Shown here piece after piece: positions 40,206 through 49,621 of a DNA stretch of 64,000 bases. How positions within the stretch are numbered: the first letter of the stretch is position 1; each line of letters starts with the position of its first letter. This DNA comes from Acidobacteriota bacterium. Its GTDB lineage: Bacteria; Acidobacteriota; Polarisedimenticolia; Gp22-AA2. The translations under genes and the position numbers were made by a program. The notes below the pieces were generated by a model that had not been told where the DNA came from, did no database searches, and saw nothing but the letters and a program-made list of their open reading frames with translations. Location: positions 1 through 64,000 of the forward strand of contig QHXX01000019.1 in NCBI GenBank assembly GCA_003223135.1, written 5' to 3'.

Positions 40206-40745
40206 CTATTCCAGCCCCGGCGCGGGCTTTTTCCCACCCCCTGCAGCCAGCGCCCGCCGCGTACCGAGGACCGCCAGGGCCAGGAGGAGACGCAGTCCCG
40301 CCAGGAGGAGCATCCGCAACGCAACCTCCCCGGGGCCCCGCGCCCCGACCAGGGCGAACAGGAAGGTGTCCTCGATGATGGCGTGGCAGGTGCAGAGGAA
40401 CAGGCCGAGGCTGTGCAGCTCCTCCGGGCCGATTTTCTTTTCCTCGGCGATCGGGATGATGACGCCGGCCCCGTAGGCGATGCCGAGGAAGAATCCGGCC
40501 GCCAGAGGTACGACGCAGGGCGGCGACATGCCGAAGCGGGAGAGCCAGGGCCCGATCATCCGGCCGGAGCGCGCGAATACCGGCAGGGGCGCGAGCAGGT
40601 CATAGAGAACCAGGGCGGGGACGAGGAAGGCGGCGATCTTGAGCGAGAAGAGCGCACCGGACAGCGCCGCGCCGAGGACGGCGCCGGCGATCGACCCCGG
40701 AACCGGGAGAGTCGTCCCGATCCACTCCGTCCCCCCGGCCGTCAC
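40206..40745 (-). CDS. Nucleoside-recognition (Gate) domain membrane protein
   Basis: ~180 aa polytopic protein (KIAAFLVPALVLYDLL..., PPCVVPLAAGFFLGIAYGAGVIIPIAEE) next to a second Gate-like protein. Confidence 0.6.
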   Translation of the reverse strand: MTAGGTEWIGTTLPVPGSIAGAVLGAALSGALFSLKIAAFLVPALVLYDLLAPLPVFARSGRMIGPWLSRFGMSPPCVVPLAAGFFLGIAYGAGVIIPIAEEKKIGPEELHSLGLFLCTCHAIIEDTFLFALVGARGPGEVALRMLLLAGLRLLLALAVLGTRRALAAGGGKKPAPGLE

Positions 40746-41200
40746 GGGCGCGGCCCGATGAACAGTCGCGACGCGGCCCAGCCGACCAGAAGCGACATCA
40801 CCAGACGGTAGATCAGAAGCCGGAAGGCGCGCGCCCCGGCCGTTTTCAGGATCGTCGTCTCGACGACAAGCTGGTGCGCCAGGCCGATCATCAGCCCGAG
40901 CGTCGTCACCTGGCCGCGCGAGAGCCCGAGGCTGCCGAGCGCGGCGGTGGCGGTGTAAACGTTGACCAGGTAGCCGAGCAGGACCGGAATCGCGGCCTCT
41001 CCGGGAAGCCGGAAGAGCGACATGAGCGGGGCACAGGCCGTCCCGATCGCCTCGATGACGCCGAGTCTGCGGAGCAGATCCATGACGATGAAGGTCGGCA
41101 CCGTCACGCGAAGCATGACCCAGCAGGTACGTCCGCCGCGACGCAGGCCGCGACGCAGGCGATCAGGAAGGGAGGGAAGGTCGGTGGGGCGCGTCATCAT
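40742..41200 (-). CDS. Nucleoside-recognition (Gate) domain membrane protein
   Basis: CWVMLRVTVPTFIVMDLLRRLGVIEAIGTACAPLMSLFRLPGEAAIPVLLGYLVNVYTATAALGSLGLSRGQVTTLGLMIGLAHQLVVET; overlaps downstream Gate gene by 4 bp. Confidence 0.65.
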   Translation of the reverse strand: MMTRPTDLPSLPDRLRRGLRRGGRTCWVMLRVTVPTFIVMDLLRRLGVIEAIGTACAPLMSLFRLPGEAAIPVLLGYLVNVYTATAALGSLGLSRGQVTTLGLMIGLAHQLVVETTILKTAGARAFRLLIYRLVMSLLVGWAASRLFIGPRP

Positions 41201-41244
41201 TCCTGCCTCGAAGAGGCGGAACGTAGTCGAGCCGGGCCGGGGTG

Positions 41245-42177
41245 TCAACTGGCATCGCGCACCTGGATCTCTGCGGCGTTCGTCGTGACCGGGAGGAGAG
41301 AGCCATCGATGGTCCAGGCCATCGCCGGGCCGATCGCGAGCCGTGCCGTTCCCGGGGCGAGCACCTCGAAGCGGACGCGGCACAGGGTGCCGCTCCCGAC
41401 CACGCCCCGGGAGCGGTCTTTTCGCCCGATGCCGATCGCCACGTCCCCGGGCCGCGATCGCCCGTTCACCATGAACACGGTTCCGCCGCCATCTTTCTTC
41501 ATGTAGTCCCCTTCCGTGGCCTCGAGAAAACGAAGCCGCCCCGGGTCGTACCCGAGATGCAAAGGCGCGTCCACGACCCCGGCCGACGACGCGGCCACGA
41601 TCTCGACGGTCACGCTGTCTCCGACGCTTACAATTTCCGGCCCGACCGCGACCGAAAGCGTCAATCCGGCCGGGAAGGTCCCGCCGGGCGGCGACGGCGC
41701 AGGCAGCGCCGTGGCCGAGCCGACGGACCCCGCCGGCGGCCGGCTCTCCTCCGGTCTGGGCGGGGTGATGTCGTCGGGTGTCGTGCCGGAGGGGACGAAG
41801 ATCGCGGTGGCACCCGGGGCGGGCCCCCCGGAGGGAGCGGTCGCCTGGCTCGACGATTCGCCGGGCGACGGCGTTTCCGGGGACGCCCCGGGACCGGCGC
41901 TCTGTCCTTTCCCGGCGGGAGTCGATTGCGCCGGCCGGGAATCCGGTCTGGTCTGGCCCGGGGCCGGTGTCGCCGCCGGGAGCGGCACGGCCTCGGGCGC
42001 GGGCGGCGAGGGCGAAGACGCCGGCGCCGGCGGGATCGAGACGCAAGCGGCGCAGGTGCCCAGGATCCACAGCATGACAGGGAGCGCTCGGAAGGCGGCG
42101 GACCGGCTGCGGCCGGGGCACCCGGGCTGCGCGCGGCGCGGATCGGGCCTATTGATTCGACAGCAGGATCTGGTCAC
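41245..42177 (-). CDS. Probable exported lipoprotein, P/S-rich linker and C-terminal cohesin-like domain
   Basis: FRALPVMLWILGTCAACVSIPPAP then P/S/A-rich linker; LTLSVAVGPEIVSVGDSVTVEIVAASSAGVVDAPLHLGYDPGRLRFLEATEGDYMKKDGGGTVFMVN...GSGTLCRVRFEVLAPGTARLAI (cohesin-like); start could be 42075. Confidence 0.7.
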   Translation of the reverse strand: MTRSCCRINRPDPRRAQPGCPGRSRSAAFRALPVMLWILGTCAACVSIPPAPASSPSPPAPEAVPLPAATPAPGQTRPDSRPAQSTPAGKGQSAGPGASPETPSPGESSSQATAPSGGPAPGATAIFVPSGTTPDDITPPRPEESRPPAGSVGSATALPAPSPPGGTFPAGLTLSVAVGPEIVSVGDSVTVEIVAASSAGVVDAPLHLGYDPGRLRFLEATEGDYMKKDGGGTVFMVNGRSRPGDVAIGIGRKDRSRGVVGSGTLCRVRFEVLAPGTARLAIGPAMAWTIDGSLLPVTTNAAEIQVRDAS

Positions 42178-42763
42178 TGAAGGTGATCGAGGGAATGGGT
42201 TGGTGCTGAATGGACGAGTCGAGGGCCTCGGATCTTGTCTTGTCGAATCGGAGATGACTGGGATCGGGGTCGAACTGCGCCCCGGGAAGGGCCTGCACGT
42301 CGAAGACCATGATCCGATCGAACGTCCCGGGCACCACAGCGATCCCCGGGGCTCCGCCGGTGCGGTAAATGCCGACGACCAGTCGGCCCGGGTCGCCCGG
42401 TGCGGTGTCCACGCTGAGGAGCGGTACCTCGCCGTCCTGGAAGAGCATGCTCCCCGACACGGCGCTCCCCGGGACGTACTTCAGGACCATCGGGTCGATC
42501 AACACATCGAAGGCGAACCCGCCGATGTCGCTCGTGGGGTGAGCGCCGATCATGACGTCGATCTGCCAGACGTCCTCCGTGAGTCTGACGCCGCACCGCA
42601 GGACGACCTGGTCCGGCTGCTGCGGCGAGTCGCTGCACTTGAAGGTCAACGTGGGGGGCGGCGGGGGCACCACCGGGCCGCCGCCACCGTCGCCGCCCTT
42701 GCCTCCACAGCCGATGAGGGCCGCGCACATGAGAACCGCCGGCCCGCGTGAAACCCGCCGCAT
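42149..42763 (-). CDS. Lipoprotein with cohesin-like domain
   Basis: MRRVSRGPAVLMCAALIGCGGKGG (lipobox LIGC); VWQIDVMIGAHPTSDIGGFAFDVLIDPMVLKYVPGSAVSGSMLFQDGEVPLLSVDTAPGDPGRLVVGIYRTGGAPGIAVVPGTFDRIMVFDVQA. Confidence 0.75.
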   Translation of the reverse strand: MRRVSRGPAVLMCAALIGCGGKGGDGGGGPVVPPPPPTLTFKCSDSPQQPDQVVLRCGVRLTEDVWQIDVMIGAHPTSDIGGFAFDVLIDPMVLKYVPGSAVSGSMLFQDGEVPLLSVDTAPGDPGRLVVGIYRTGGAPGIAVVPGTFDRIMVFDVQALPGAQFDPDPSHLRFDKTRSEALDSSIQHQPIPSITFSDQILLSNQ

Positions 42764-42765
42764 GC

Positions 42766-45700
42766 TCAGATCCCTCCGCACGTGAGCGGATACACGCTCA
42801 TGAACAGGTGGAAGTCGGTCAGATCGACGCAGGCTTCGGGTCCCACGATCGCCAGGTCGAGGTTCGCGGCGCTGCCGGCGGAGGCGGCATCCGGGCAGGT
42901 CCCGAAGGCCTGCGCGAAGCTCGCCAGGTCGCGGCCGTCGATTCGATCCTTGGAAAAACCCTGCGTGTCCAGGTTGGCCCTCAGACAGATCGCCTCCAGC
43001 TCGCAGACGTCGCCGATACCGTCCCCATCGGCGTCTTCCTGGCTCTGATTCCAGACCACGGGACAGTTGTCGCAGACGTCGCCGATCAGATCGCCGTCGG
43101 CGTCCAGGCTCGCGATGCTCTCGTCGATAAGCCCGTTGCAATTGTCATCGAGTCCGTTGCAGGTCTCGGCCACGAACGGGCGCACGGTGGGATCGGCGTC
43201 ATTGCAGTCCCCGCAGCGGTTGTTGCCGGCGAGCGCGCAGATGGCGGTGCAGACGGCGAATCCATCCCGGTCCACGTCGGGACAGATCGGGTTCACCGTC
43301 AGGGACGCCGGCACCCTCAGGATCGGTGTGAACGGATCGTTGTTTGCAATCTCGATGTCGGTCTGGTAGACCCCGCCGAACAGGTCGCTGCTGTCGAACA
43401 GAACGGCGAGATCGAGCGAGCTTCCCGGCAGGATCCTCCCGGCCACCGGGTCCACGGTCAGAAAGTCTGACCGGCAATTGCCCGGCGTCACGACCGCCAC
43501 GCCCGCGGGCCCGGACAGCCCGAAGCCGATGTGGCTCACCGCCCCGGTCGCCAGATCGACCACGGTCAGGCGGGTCTTGCGGAACTCGGAAATGTAGGCG
43601 CGCGTGGCGTCGGCGCTGAGCGCCAGACCCTGAGGATCTTCCAGGCCGGCGGCAACGATGAGCGCTGTCCCCGTCGCGAGATCGATCGACAGGAGACGCC
43701 CGCCGCCGGTCTCGGTGATGTACGCAACCGACTCGTCGCGGCTGAGGATGACGCTGTTCGGACCGCTGAGCCCGGACAGAATCGTCGTGACGTTTCCGCT
43801 GTCCAGATCCACCGCCGAGAATTTTCCGGCCGAGCGCTCGTTGAAGTACAGAACGGTCTGGGCGTTGTTCAGCGCCAGGCCGTTCGGCGCCCCCAGACCG
43901 GAGGCCACGGGCGTCGTCTGGCCCGTCGACAGATTCAGGGCCGTGATCCGCCCGCTGCGCGCCTCGCTCATATAAGCGGTCTCCCCCGTGGGCGTGATCG
44001 CGACGCCGACCGGAAAATCGAAGCCGGAGGCCACGCGTGTGACCAGGCCGGTGGCGAGATCGATGGCCGCCAGCGTCCCGGGATCCGATTCGGCAACGTA
44101 GCCGATCGTTCCTCCGGGGTCGAGCAGAAGGTTCTCCTGCGGGGTGCGCAGGCCGAAGGAGATGCGGGACATCTCACCGGTCATCAGATTGATGGCCGAC
44201 AGCCGCCCGGCGCTCCACTCGGAAACATACGCCGTCGGCGCGCAGGCCGCCGGGTCCGGGGGTGGTGTCCTCAGCTTCAAACTCAGAGAAAAATCGAGGG
44301 CATTGCCGCCCGTGTTCGACAGGGTGAGCGTGTGCGGCTCGCGGGTCTTCTTGAAGATCGTCGTCGACAGCTGCGGGGGATTGGCCCCGATCGCCGGCGG
44401 CAGGAGACCCGAGCCGCGCAGAGCCATCGAGAGCACCGGCGTGTCGGGATCATTGCTGACGACGAGCAGCGTCCCGGTGAGGGAGATCGCGTCTGCCGGC
44501 GTGAAGGTCACGGTGAGGGCGGCCGTGGTCTGCGCCGGGATGTTGAGGGCCGCGACCGAGGGGACGAACTCGCTCCGGTCGCTCGTGATCGACTGGATCT
44601 TCAGCGTCTCGCTGCCGCGATTGTGGAGGGCGACGGTCAGCGACCGATGCACCCCGATGAAGTGCGGCCCGAAGTCGAGGAGATCCCTGGCGCCCATGTA
44701 GGTCAGGCGCACCGTGTGCTGGTTCGTCGTGCAATACGGGTACACATACGGACTGTTCTGGAGCGTGACCTCGAGGACGCCGTCCGACGTCATCGACGCC
44801 ATCTGTCCCGCGTCCAGGGGGAACGACTTCGCCAGAAGGCCGCAGTCGCTGCCGCTGCTGCCGAGACTCCCCAGCAGGAACCCTTCCGCCGTGACCTGGG
44901 TGGTCTTGTAGGTGTCGCTGTAGTTCCCATTCACCTCGACCTCCACCGTGGCCGCGCCCGCCGGAGCGTAGGTGGTCGGCAGCCGGTGCGTCGTGCTCGC
45001 GCCGTAGACGTTGTAGGTCTGCCGCGATTCGACCACGACCGGCTCGTCCGAGACGGCGATGTTCGGCGCGCCGACGACCGAAAGGATGACGGGAACCCGC
45101 ACGGCGGGCGCGCCCGGGATGTTCGATTGCAGCACGACGATGTTGCCGTTCAGTGTCGTCGTGCCGAAGTCGCCGGCGTCGATGGTGACGTTGAAATCGC
45201 GGAAGTTGTCGGGCGCGGGCGGGTGCGGGATCGTGGCCTGAGCCGGCGACACACGCAGCCAAGGGGTCAGACCCGCGAATTCCGCGCCGACTGTCGCGAC
45301 CAGGTCGCTGCCGCCCCTGTTCTCGATGCGCAGGCTTCGGGTCGCCGTCGCACCGGTGAGGAGGGTTTCATTGAATGAGAGCGGCGTGACGACCATTTCT
45401 GGCGGAGGGGTGGAGGTCCCGAGGACCCTGACCTGAAGCGAAGGGGCGTTCGACGCGTCGCTGGTGATGGTCAGGGTCGAATCGAGGCTGCCGGGGACCG
45501 CCGGGTGATACGTCACTGCCACGTCTTGCGTGCCGCGCACCGGGAGGCTGAAGACGGCCGGGGAGAAGCTCACCGCGGGGTCGTTCGAGGAGATGCCGGC
45601 GACGTTCAGGACGTCGGTGCCGGAGTTGCGCACCCTCAGCGTGAGGGTGCGGGAAAAGGTGGCGAAAACGTTGCCGAAGTCGAGGACGCCGCCGCCCGTG

Positions 45701-48408
45701 TCGATCATCGGCACCGGAGTCACGACGAGTGTCGCCGCATGCGGTACTAACGACTGCAGCGGGTCGTTGGTCTGCACGAACAGCGTGCCGGTGTAGGTGC
45801 CTCCATCCAGCCCCGTCGCGTCGAAGACGAGAGCGACGTCCCGCCCCTCTCCGGCGGTCAGCCTGCCGGAGGTCGGCGAAGCGCGCAGCCACTGCGGGAT
45901 TTTGAAGATCCTGATCGCCATCCGGTCGTGCAGATACTGGGAATTGAACGCAACCTGGAGCCCGACCGACTTCGTGCCGTCCTGGATGCCGATGGTGGCG
46001 CTCCCGGTGTTGCCGGTCAAAGACAGATAGCGGTAGACGATCTCTCCTGTGCGGTACAGGGTCGCCTGGAAGGTGTAGTCGCCCTGGCCTGTGTAAGGCA
46101 GCGCGCGGGTGTACTGAACGGTGAAGCTGTCCGGATCTCTATCTCTCGCGAACGTGGCGCGGTTGGTGGACATGAACTTCAGGTCATCCCAGAACGGCGC
46201 GACCAGGGTGGGCGGCGCCTCCGTGCCCGGGAGCGGCTTGTTCTCGTAGGGGGCCGTGTAGCCTGTGAAGGTGAGGAAGCCGTTGGTGCTGACCTGCACC
46301 GCATCGAACGTCTGGCCATAGAACGGGAACGGGAAGCCGAGGGTGATCGCATCGGAGATCTGGTCGTCGGCGTTGAGCGCGCCGATCGGCACGCCGCGTC
46401 CCGACAGGGTCAGGTCGTCCCACACGAACTCGGGGCCGCCGGGCTGGTCGCTGTCGATGTAGCGGTAGCCGAAGGCGTCCGGCCCTCCCGTGCCCCCCAA
46501 CAGGGGCGACACGCTCTGCGATGCGAGGCCTTGCCCGACCACGGCCCCCTTCACGGTCACGTTCTGGGCGACACCGCCAGGCCCGCTGATGGCCGGAAGA
46601 GGGATCTCCCAGTCGAGTGTGCCCTGGCCGGCGTTCTGAATTTGAAGCGTCCGCGTCGTCGATTCCCCCGTGCGCAGCGCCACCGAAAACGAGGTCGGCG
46701 AGGACGCGAAGACCGGAGGCGGCAGCGTCGTCCCGGAAGCGGTGCCGCCGAATGGCCCGGGGCTGCCCCACTCGTCCCGCGCCTTCACGGAGAAGTAGTA
46801 GGTGGTGTCGGGCGCCAGGCCACCAACCTCCATGATCTCGCTCGTCCCCGGGAGACGGGGCGCGGGAGCCCCCGCCGCGCGGGTCGCCTGGTCGAAGCTC
46901 AGATCGATGATCGGCGCAGTCGAGTAGCGCACGTCGTAGGTCAGGGCGCGACCGATAACACCATCGTCACCGGTGGCCGTCCAGCGCAGAACGATCGTGT
47001 TGCTGGTCGCGAGGCCGGCCGCCAGGTCCACGATCGGTCCGGGCGGAATGTCGTCGCGCGTGGCGATCGGGCGGAAGGCGTTCAGCCTCCCGCCCGACGC
47101 GACGAGAGTCGTGAGGCTGAACAGCTGCGAGACACCTTCCAGGATCTTCTGCTTCACCTCGAGAGCCGGCATGCCGGGCGCCACCGCGCGGATGAGAGCG
47201 GCCGCCCCGCTGACGTGCGGCGCCGCCATCGATGTCCCGCTCAAGGCACCGTACTGGCCTCCCGGGATCGTGCTGTAGATGTCGACACCCGGCGCCGCCA
47301 GGTCGACCGAACCCAGTCCGTAGTTGGAGAAGACCGCCTTGTTGTCGGTGTGGTCGCTCGCCGCCACGGAAATCACGTTGGAGACGTCGTAGCTCGCCGG
47401 GAAAAAGGGGACCACGTCATTGCTGCTGCCGTTGTTGCCGGCCGCGCAGACAAACACGACATCCGCGGCCTCGGCGGACCGGATCGCGTCGATGAGAGTC
47501 TGCGAGAAGTCGTAGCCCCCCCACGAATTGTTCAGGATGTCCACGCCGAGGTCGGTCGCGTAGTTGATGGCGGCGACCGCCGCCGACGTCGGGCCGCTCC
47601 CCGTGGAGTTCAGGAACTTGAGCGGCAGCAGCGACACCTTCCAGGCGACTCCGGTAATCCCCCGATCGTTGTCCCCGACGGCGCCGATCGTCCCGGCCAC
47701 GTGCGTGCCGTGCCCGAAGTCGTCCCGGGGGTCGTTGTCGTTGTTCAGGAAGTCCCAGCCGTGCACGTCGTCCACGTAGCCGTTCCCGTCGTCGTCCACC
47801 CCGTTCCCGGGAATCTCGCCGGGGTTGGTCCAGATGTTGTCCGCCAGGTCGGGGTGCGTGTAGTCGACGCCGCTGTCGAGAACGCCCACCAGGACGGACC
47901 GGTCCCCGATGCTGACGCTCCAGGCGGCCTCGGCGGCGATGTCGGCGCCGGGGACCCCGCTCGTCTGCCCCGTGTTATTGAGCCCCCAGAGGAGCGGGTA
48001 GGAGGGATCGTGAGGGGCCAGGGCGGCCTGGAGGATGTAATCGGGCTCGGCGTACTCGACGTCCGGGTCGCGGCGCAGGCGCTCGATCGCACGCTCCGTG
48101 GTCTGGCCCGGCCCCAGGCGCCAGTGCTCCGCGTGTCCCTTGAACTCGTGCAGCCGCCGGGCACCGAAATCAGCCTGCGTCCGGCTCCGCTTGCTCTTGG
48201 GTGTGCTGGGCTTGAATTTGACGAGAACGTCGCCCTCGACGTACCGCAACTGCTGCTTCGCCGGCTCCGACCCGGAGGCCTTTGCATGTGTCTGCGGGGT
48301 GCCGCCTCCGGCCGGGAGGACCGACAAGGCGACGGTCGCGAACAGCACCACGATGGGAGCGCGCAGACGTCGGGGAAGCGCATCGGCCTGGCACGAGCGT
48401 GGCTTCAT
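42766..48408 (-). CDS. Exported subtilisin-like (S8) protease with choice-of-anchor-D-like domains, beta-propeller-like region, MopE-like/TSP3-like region and C-terminal dockerin-like pair
   Basis: Triad motifs VLDSGVDYTHPDL, FGHGTHVAGTIG, LSGTSMAAPHVSGAAAL; DFGNVFATFSRTLTLRVRNSGTDVLNV; repeated GRLSAINLMTGEMSRIS/GRITALNLSTGQTTPVASGL; GDCNDADPTVRPFVAETCNGLDDNCNGLIDE; DADGDGIGDVCE; C-term ANLDTQGFSKDRIDGRDLASFAQAFG...ANLDLAIVGPEACVDLTDFHLFMSVYP. Confidence 0.9.
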   Translation of the reverse strand: MKPRSCQADALPRRLRAPIVVLFATVALSVLPAGGGTPQTHAKASGSEPAKQQLRYVEGDVLVKFKPSTPKSKRSRTQADFGARRLHEFKGHAEHWRLGPGQTTERAIERLRRDPDVEYAEPDYILQAALAPHDPSYPLLWGLNNTGQTSGVPGADIAAEAAWSVSIGDRSVLVGVLDSGVDYTHPDLADNIWTNPGEIPGNGVDDDGNGYVDDVHGWDFLNNDNDPRDDFGHGTHVAGTIGAVGDNDRGITGVAWKVSLLPLKFLNSTGSGPTSAAVAAINYATDLGVDILNNSWGGYDFSQTLIDAIRSAEAADVVFVCAAGNNGSSNDVVPFFPASYDVSNVISVAASDHTDNKAVFSNYGLGSVDLAAPGVDIYSTIPGGQYGALSGTSMAAPHVSGAAALIRAVAPGMPALEVKQKILEGVSQLFSLTTLVASGGRLNAFRPIATRDDIPPGPIVDLAAGLATSNTIVLRWTATGDDGVIGRALTYDVRYSTAPIIDLSFDQATRAAGAPAPRLPGTSEIMEVGGLAPDTTYYFSVKARDEWGSPGPFGGTASGTTLPPPVFASSPTSFSVALRTGESTTRTLQIQNAGQGTLDWEIPLPAISGPGGVAQNVTVKGAVVGQGLASQSVSPLLGGTGGPDAFGYRYIDSDQPGGPEFVWDDLTLSGRGVPIGALNADDQISDAITLGFPFPFYGQTFDAVQVSTNGFLTFTGYTAPYENKPLPGTEAPPTLVAPFWDDLKFMSTNRATFARDRDPDSFTVQYTRALPYTGQGDYTFQATLYRTGEIVYRYLSLTGNTGSATIGIQDGTKSVGLQVAFNSQYLHDRMAIRIFKIPQWLRASPTSGRLTAGEGRDVALVFDATGLDGGTYTGTLFVQTNDPLQSLVPHAATLVVTPVPMIDTGGGVLDFGNVFATFSRTLTLRVRNSGTDVLNVAGISSNDPAVSFSPAVFSLPVRGTQDVAVTYHPAVPGSLDSTLTITSDASNAPSLQVRVLGTSTPPPEMVVTPLSFNETLLTGATATRSLRIENRGGSDLVATVGAEFAGLTPWLRVSPAQATIPHPPAPDNFRDFNVTIDAGDFGTTTLNGNIVVLQSNIPGAPAVRVPVILSVVGAPNIAVSDEPVVVESRQTYNVYGASTTHRLPTTYAPAGAATVEVEVNGNYSDTYKTTQVTAEGFLLGSLGSSGSDCGLLAKSFPLDAGQMASMTSDGVLEVTLQNSPYVYPYCTTNQHTVRLTYMGARDLLDFGPHFIGVHRSLTVALHNRGSETLKIQSITSDRSEFVPSVAALNIPAQTTAALTVTFTPADAISLTGTLLVVSNDPDTPVLSMALRGSGLLPPAIGANPPQLSTTIFKKTREPHTLTLSNTGGNALDFSLSLKLRTPPPDPAACAPTAYVSEWSAGRLSAINLMTGEMSRISFGLRTPQENLLLDPGGTIGYVAESDPGTLAAIDLATGLVTRVASGFDFPVGVAITPTGETAYMSEARSGRITALNLSTGQTTPVASGLGAPNGLALNNAQTVLYFNERSAGKFSAVDLDSGNVTTILSGLSGPNSVILSRDESVAYITETGGGRLLSIDLATGTALIVAAGLEDPQGLALSADATRAYISEFRKTRLTVVDLATGAVSHIGFGLSGPAGVAVVTPGNCRSDFLTVDPVAGRILPGSSLDLAVLFDSSDLFGGVYQTDIEIANNDPFTPILRVPASLTVNPICPDVDRDGFAVCTAICALAGNNRCGDCNDADPTVRPFVAETCNGLDDNCNGLIDESIASLDADGDLIGDVCDNCPVVWNQSQEDADGDGIGDVCELEAICLRANLDTQGFSKDRIDGRDLASFAQAFGTCPDAASAGSAANLDLAIVGPEACVDLTDFHLFMSVYPLTCGGI

Positions 48409-48585
48409 GCCGCCTCCGGCTGACTCGACCCCCAGTTCAGGGCGGAGCCCTAGACGGGCTGGGTGGCCGTCTCTCCCGACGGCTGTCGTAGCGCGAATAT
48501 ACCCCACCGGCGCCGGGGCGGACAAAGCGTCGCGGCGAAGGCCCCGGTTGGTGCGGCGCGCATACAGCAAGGGGCGGGGACCGGC

Positions 48586-49500
48586 TCAGGTTCGGGTGCG
48601 GATCCGGGCGGCGTTCACCACCGCCACGCCGCCGAGGATGACGCCGGTGCCCAGGGCCATCCTCCAGTCGAGCGCTTCGTCGAGCACGAGCCAGCCCAGG
48701 AACACGGCGATGATCGGATTGACGTAGGCGTAGGTCGAGACCTTGGCCGCCGGCACGTGGTGCAGGAGCCAGATGTACGAGGAGTAACCGCACAGGGAGC
48801 CGGCGACGATCAGCCAGCCCACCGCCAGCGCGGCGCGGGATGTCAGGTGATAACGGGGCGCCTCGCCCAGGAGGAAGCCGGCGGCCGTGAGGGCGACGCC
48901 CGCGATCAGCATCTCGAACGCCACGCCCATCAACGGCGCGATCCCGCGGATGCGACGCCGGGCGTAGATCGACCCGGATGCCCAGCACAGGTTGGCCGCC
49001 AAAAGGGCGATCTCGCCGCGAAAGCCGCCTGGGCCCCTGGTCTCGATCGCGGCGAGCTTCGGCCACATGAGGATCAGCATCCCGGCGAATCCGATCACGA
49101 GTCCCAGGACACCCGCGCCGGACAGAGGCTCGCCGTCCCCGCGCGCCGCCTCGATCGCCGCCACGAAGAAAGGCAGGTTTGCCACGATCACCGCCGCCAT
49201 GCCGGACGGCACCGTCAGCTCGGCCCACGTCACGAGCCAGTTTCCTCCGAACAGCAGCAGGAGGCCGGTGACCGCGAGCGGCCCGAAAAGCGACCGCGGT
49301 GGCAGCGGCACCCGCCTCCACAGGAGCCACGCCAGGAGGATCGCCCCGGCGACCAGGAACCGGGTGCCGGCCAGGAGCGCCGGCGGCAGGTCGGCCACGC
49401 CGAACCTGATGGCAAGGTAGGTCGATCCCCAGAGTGTGTAGACGGAGGTGAAGTTCAGCGCGACCATCAGCTTGTGGCGGGATTCGGCGGACGTCCGCAT
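48586..49500 (-). CDS. EamA/DMT-family transporter
   Basis: Ten-TM pattern; FTSVYTLWGSTYLAIRFGVADLPPALLAGTRFLVAG; LLAANLCWASGSIYARRR; YAYVNPIIAVFLGWLVLDE. Confidence 0.9.
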   Translation of the reverse strand: MRTSAESRHKLMVALNFTSVYTLWGSTYLAIRFGVADLPPALLAGTRFLVAGAILLAWLLWRRVPLPPRSLFGPLAVTGLLLLFGGNWLVTWAELTVPSGMAAVIVANLPFFVAAIEAARGDGEPLSGAGVLGLVIGFAGMLILMWPKLAAIETRGPGGFRGEIALLAANLCWASGSIYARRRIRGIAPLMGVAFEMLIAGVALTAAGFLLGEAPRYHLTSRAALAVGWLIVAGSLCGYSSYIWLLHHVPAAKVSTYAYVNPIIAVFLGWLVLDEALDWRMALGTGVILGGVAVVNAARIRTRT

Positions 49501-49621
49501 CGAGGGGCCGGATTCTAGCAGGGCCGCCGCGTCACCGGAGGCGGAGAGTCGTGTAGAATCCGCCTGTTCCGGCCTCATTCCCGCGCCTGCATCGACCGTG
49601 GCCGGCGGAGGAATCGCCTTC

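Noticed and set aside
45928-48423. 831-aa plus-strand ORF and 43531-45378 plus-strand ORF
   Set aside because: Antisense shadows of the S8 protease gene.
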